Assembly: GCA_021205255.1 (NCBI GenBank)
Contig: JAJPXW010000184.1
Location: forward strand, 1 to 5,155
Direction: 5' to 3'
DNA length: 5,155 nt
From: Burkholderiales bacterium
GTDB taxonomy: Bacteria > Pseudomonadota > Gammaproteobacteria > Burkholderiales > Burkholderiaceae_F
A program made the translations under genes and the position numbers. The notes beneath the pieces are model-generated. The model ran no database searches. It worked only from the letters and a program-made list of their open reading frames with translations, and was not told the origin of the DNA. Numbering within the stretch: position 1 is the first letter of the stretch; each line of letters begins with the position of its first letter. Positions 4,833 to 5,155 of the stretch are shown in pieces.

Positions 4833-5155
4833 ATGCTAGCTAGAAGAATAATCCCGTGTTTAGATGTCAATGAAGGCAAAGTTGTTAAAGGCATTAATTT
4901 CGTAGAACTACGAGACGCTGGAGATCCAGTTGAGCAAGCTCGTAAATACGATGAACAAGGAGCCGACGAATTAACTTTCTTAGACATCACAGCAACCAGC
5001 GATAATCGGGATCTTATTCTTAAAGTCATTGAAGACGTTGCTGCTCAAGTGTTTATTCCTTTAACCGTAGGAGGCGGAGTACGTAAAGTAGAAGATGTGC
5101 GACGCCTCCTAAATTCGGGTGCCGATAAGATCTCTATTAATTCGGCTGGCGTTAA
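4833..5155 (+). CDS. hisF: Imidazole glycerol phosphate synthase, cyclase subunit HisF, 3'-truncated by the window edge
   Basis: HisF is the TIM-barrel cyclase that joins ammonia from HisH to PRFAR, yielding IGP and the purine intermediate AICAR. Only 107 full codons are inside the window; the family has about 250-260 residues, so roughly 40 percent is seen. The start MLARRIIPCLDV is canonical and contains the catalytic Asp11; Lys19 follows in KVVKG. By alignment with the Thermotoga enzyme, Arg5, Glu46 and Lys99, three of the four charged residues forming the ammonia gate at the barrel base, are present. LDITAT (50-55), VGGGVR (79-84) and ADKISINS (97-104) are typical strands and phosphate loops. 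The second catalytic aspartate (Asp130 in Thermotoga) is outside the window. The frame stays open to base 5155. The start directly follows the hisA stop with GGAG upstream. Identification is secure. Confidence 0.97.
   Translation, partial: MLARRIIPCLDVNEGKVVKGINFVELRDAGDPVEQARKYDEQGADELTFLDITATSDNRDLILKVIEDVAAQVFIPLTVGGGVRKVEDVRRLLNSGADKISINSAGV

Overview
The window is a compact, single-strand (+) biosynthetic block from a bacterium, very probably a betaproteobacterium. It holds the 3' part of murA (peptidoglycan synthesis), then hisG-hisD-hisB-hisH-hisA, then the 5' part of hisF (histidine synthesis). The murA-hisG-hisD junction, the short HisG lacking the C-terminal regulatory domain, the single-function HisB dehydratase and HisH signatures such as PGQGAMPDCM and the GEQMLFD segment after the catalytic cysteine all recall Burkholderiales proteins. 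Base composition looks like the mid-40s percent G+C by eye, well below Burkholderia itself, so a lower-GC host-associated lineage such as the Sutterellaceae is a plausible but unproven guess.

Layout: murA (1-888, N-terminal third outside the window) overlaps hisG by four bases; hisG overlaps hisD by 29 bases; hisD-hisB and hisB-hisH each overlap by four bases (ATGA); a 22-base gap separates hisH from hisA; hisF starts on the base after the hisA stop. No promoter, intrinsic terminator, RNA gene, mobile element or CRISPR array could be supported, and no gene-free stretch exceeds 22 bases. The layout suggests one polycistronic mRNA with translational coupling.

Together the genes cover the ATP-PRPP entry step (HisG), ProFAR isomerisation (HisA), the ammonia-channelling IGP synthase (HisH + HisF), IGP dehydration (HisB) and the two terminal oxidations (HisD). 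Missing from the window are hisC, normally between hisD and hisB in this group, hisI and hisE (expected downstream), hisZ and a histidinol-phosphate phosphatase.

I found no undescribed multi-gene system; the region is ordinary housekeeping. The signals that stand out are a 15-bp inverted repeat at codons 13-24 of hisB, the missing hisC at that same junction, a CxxCxxC motif in HisG, and two in-frame A_AAA_AAA slippery heptamers (hisD, hisH) followed by possible stems. All are reported as hypotheses.
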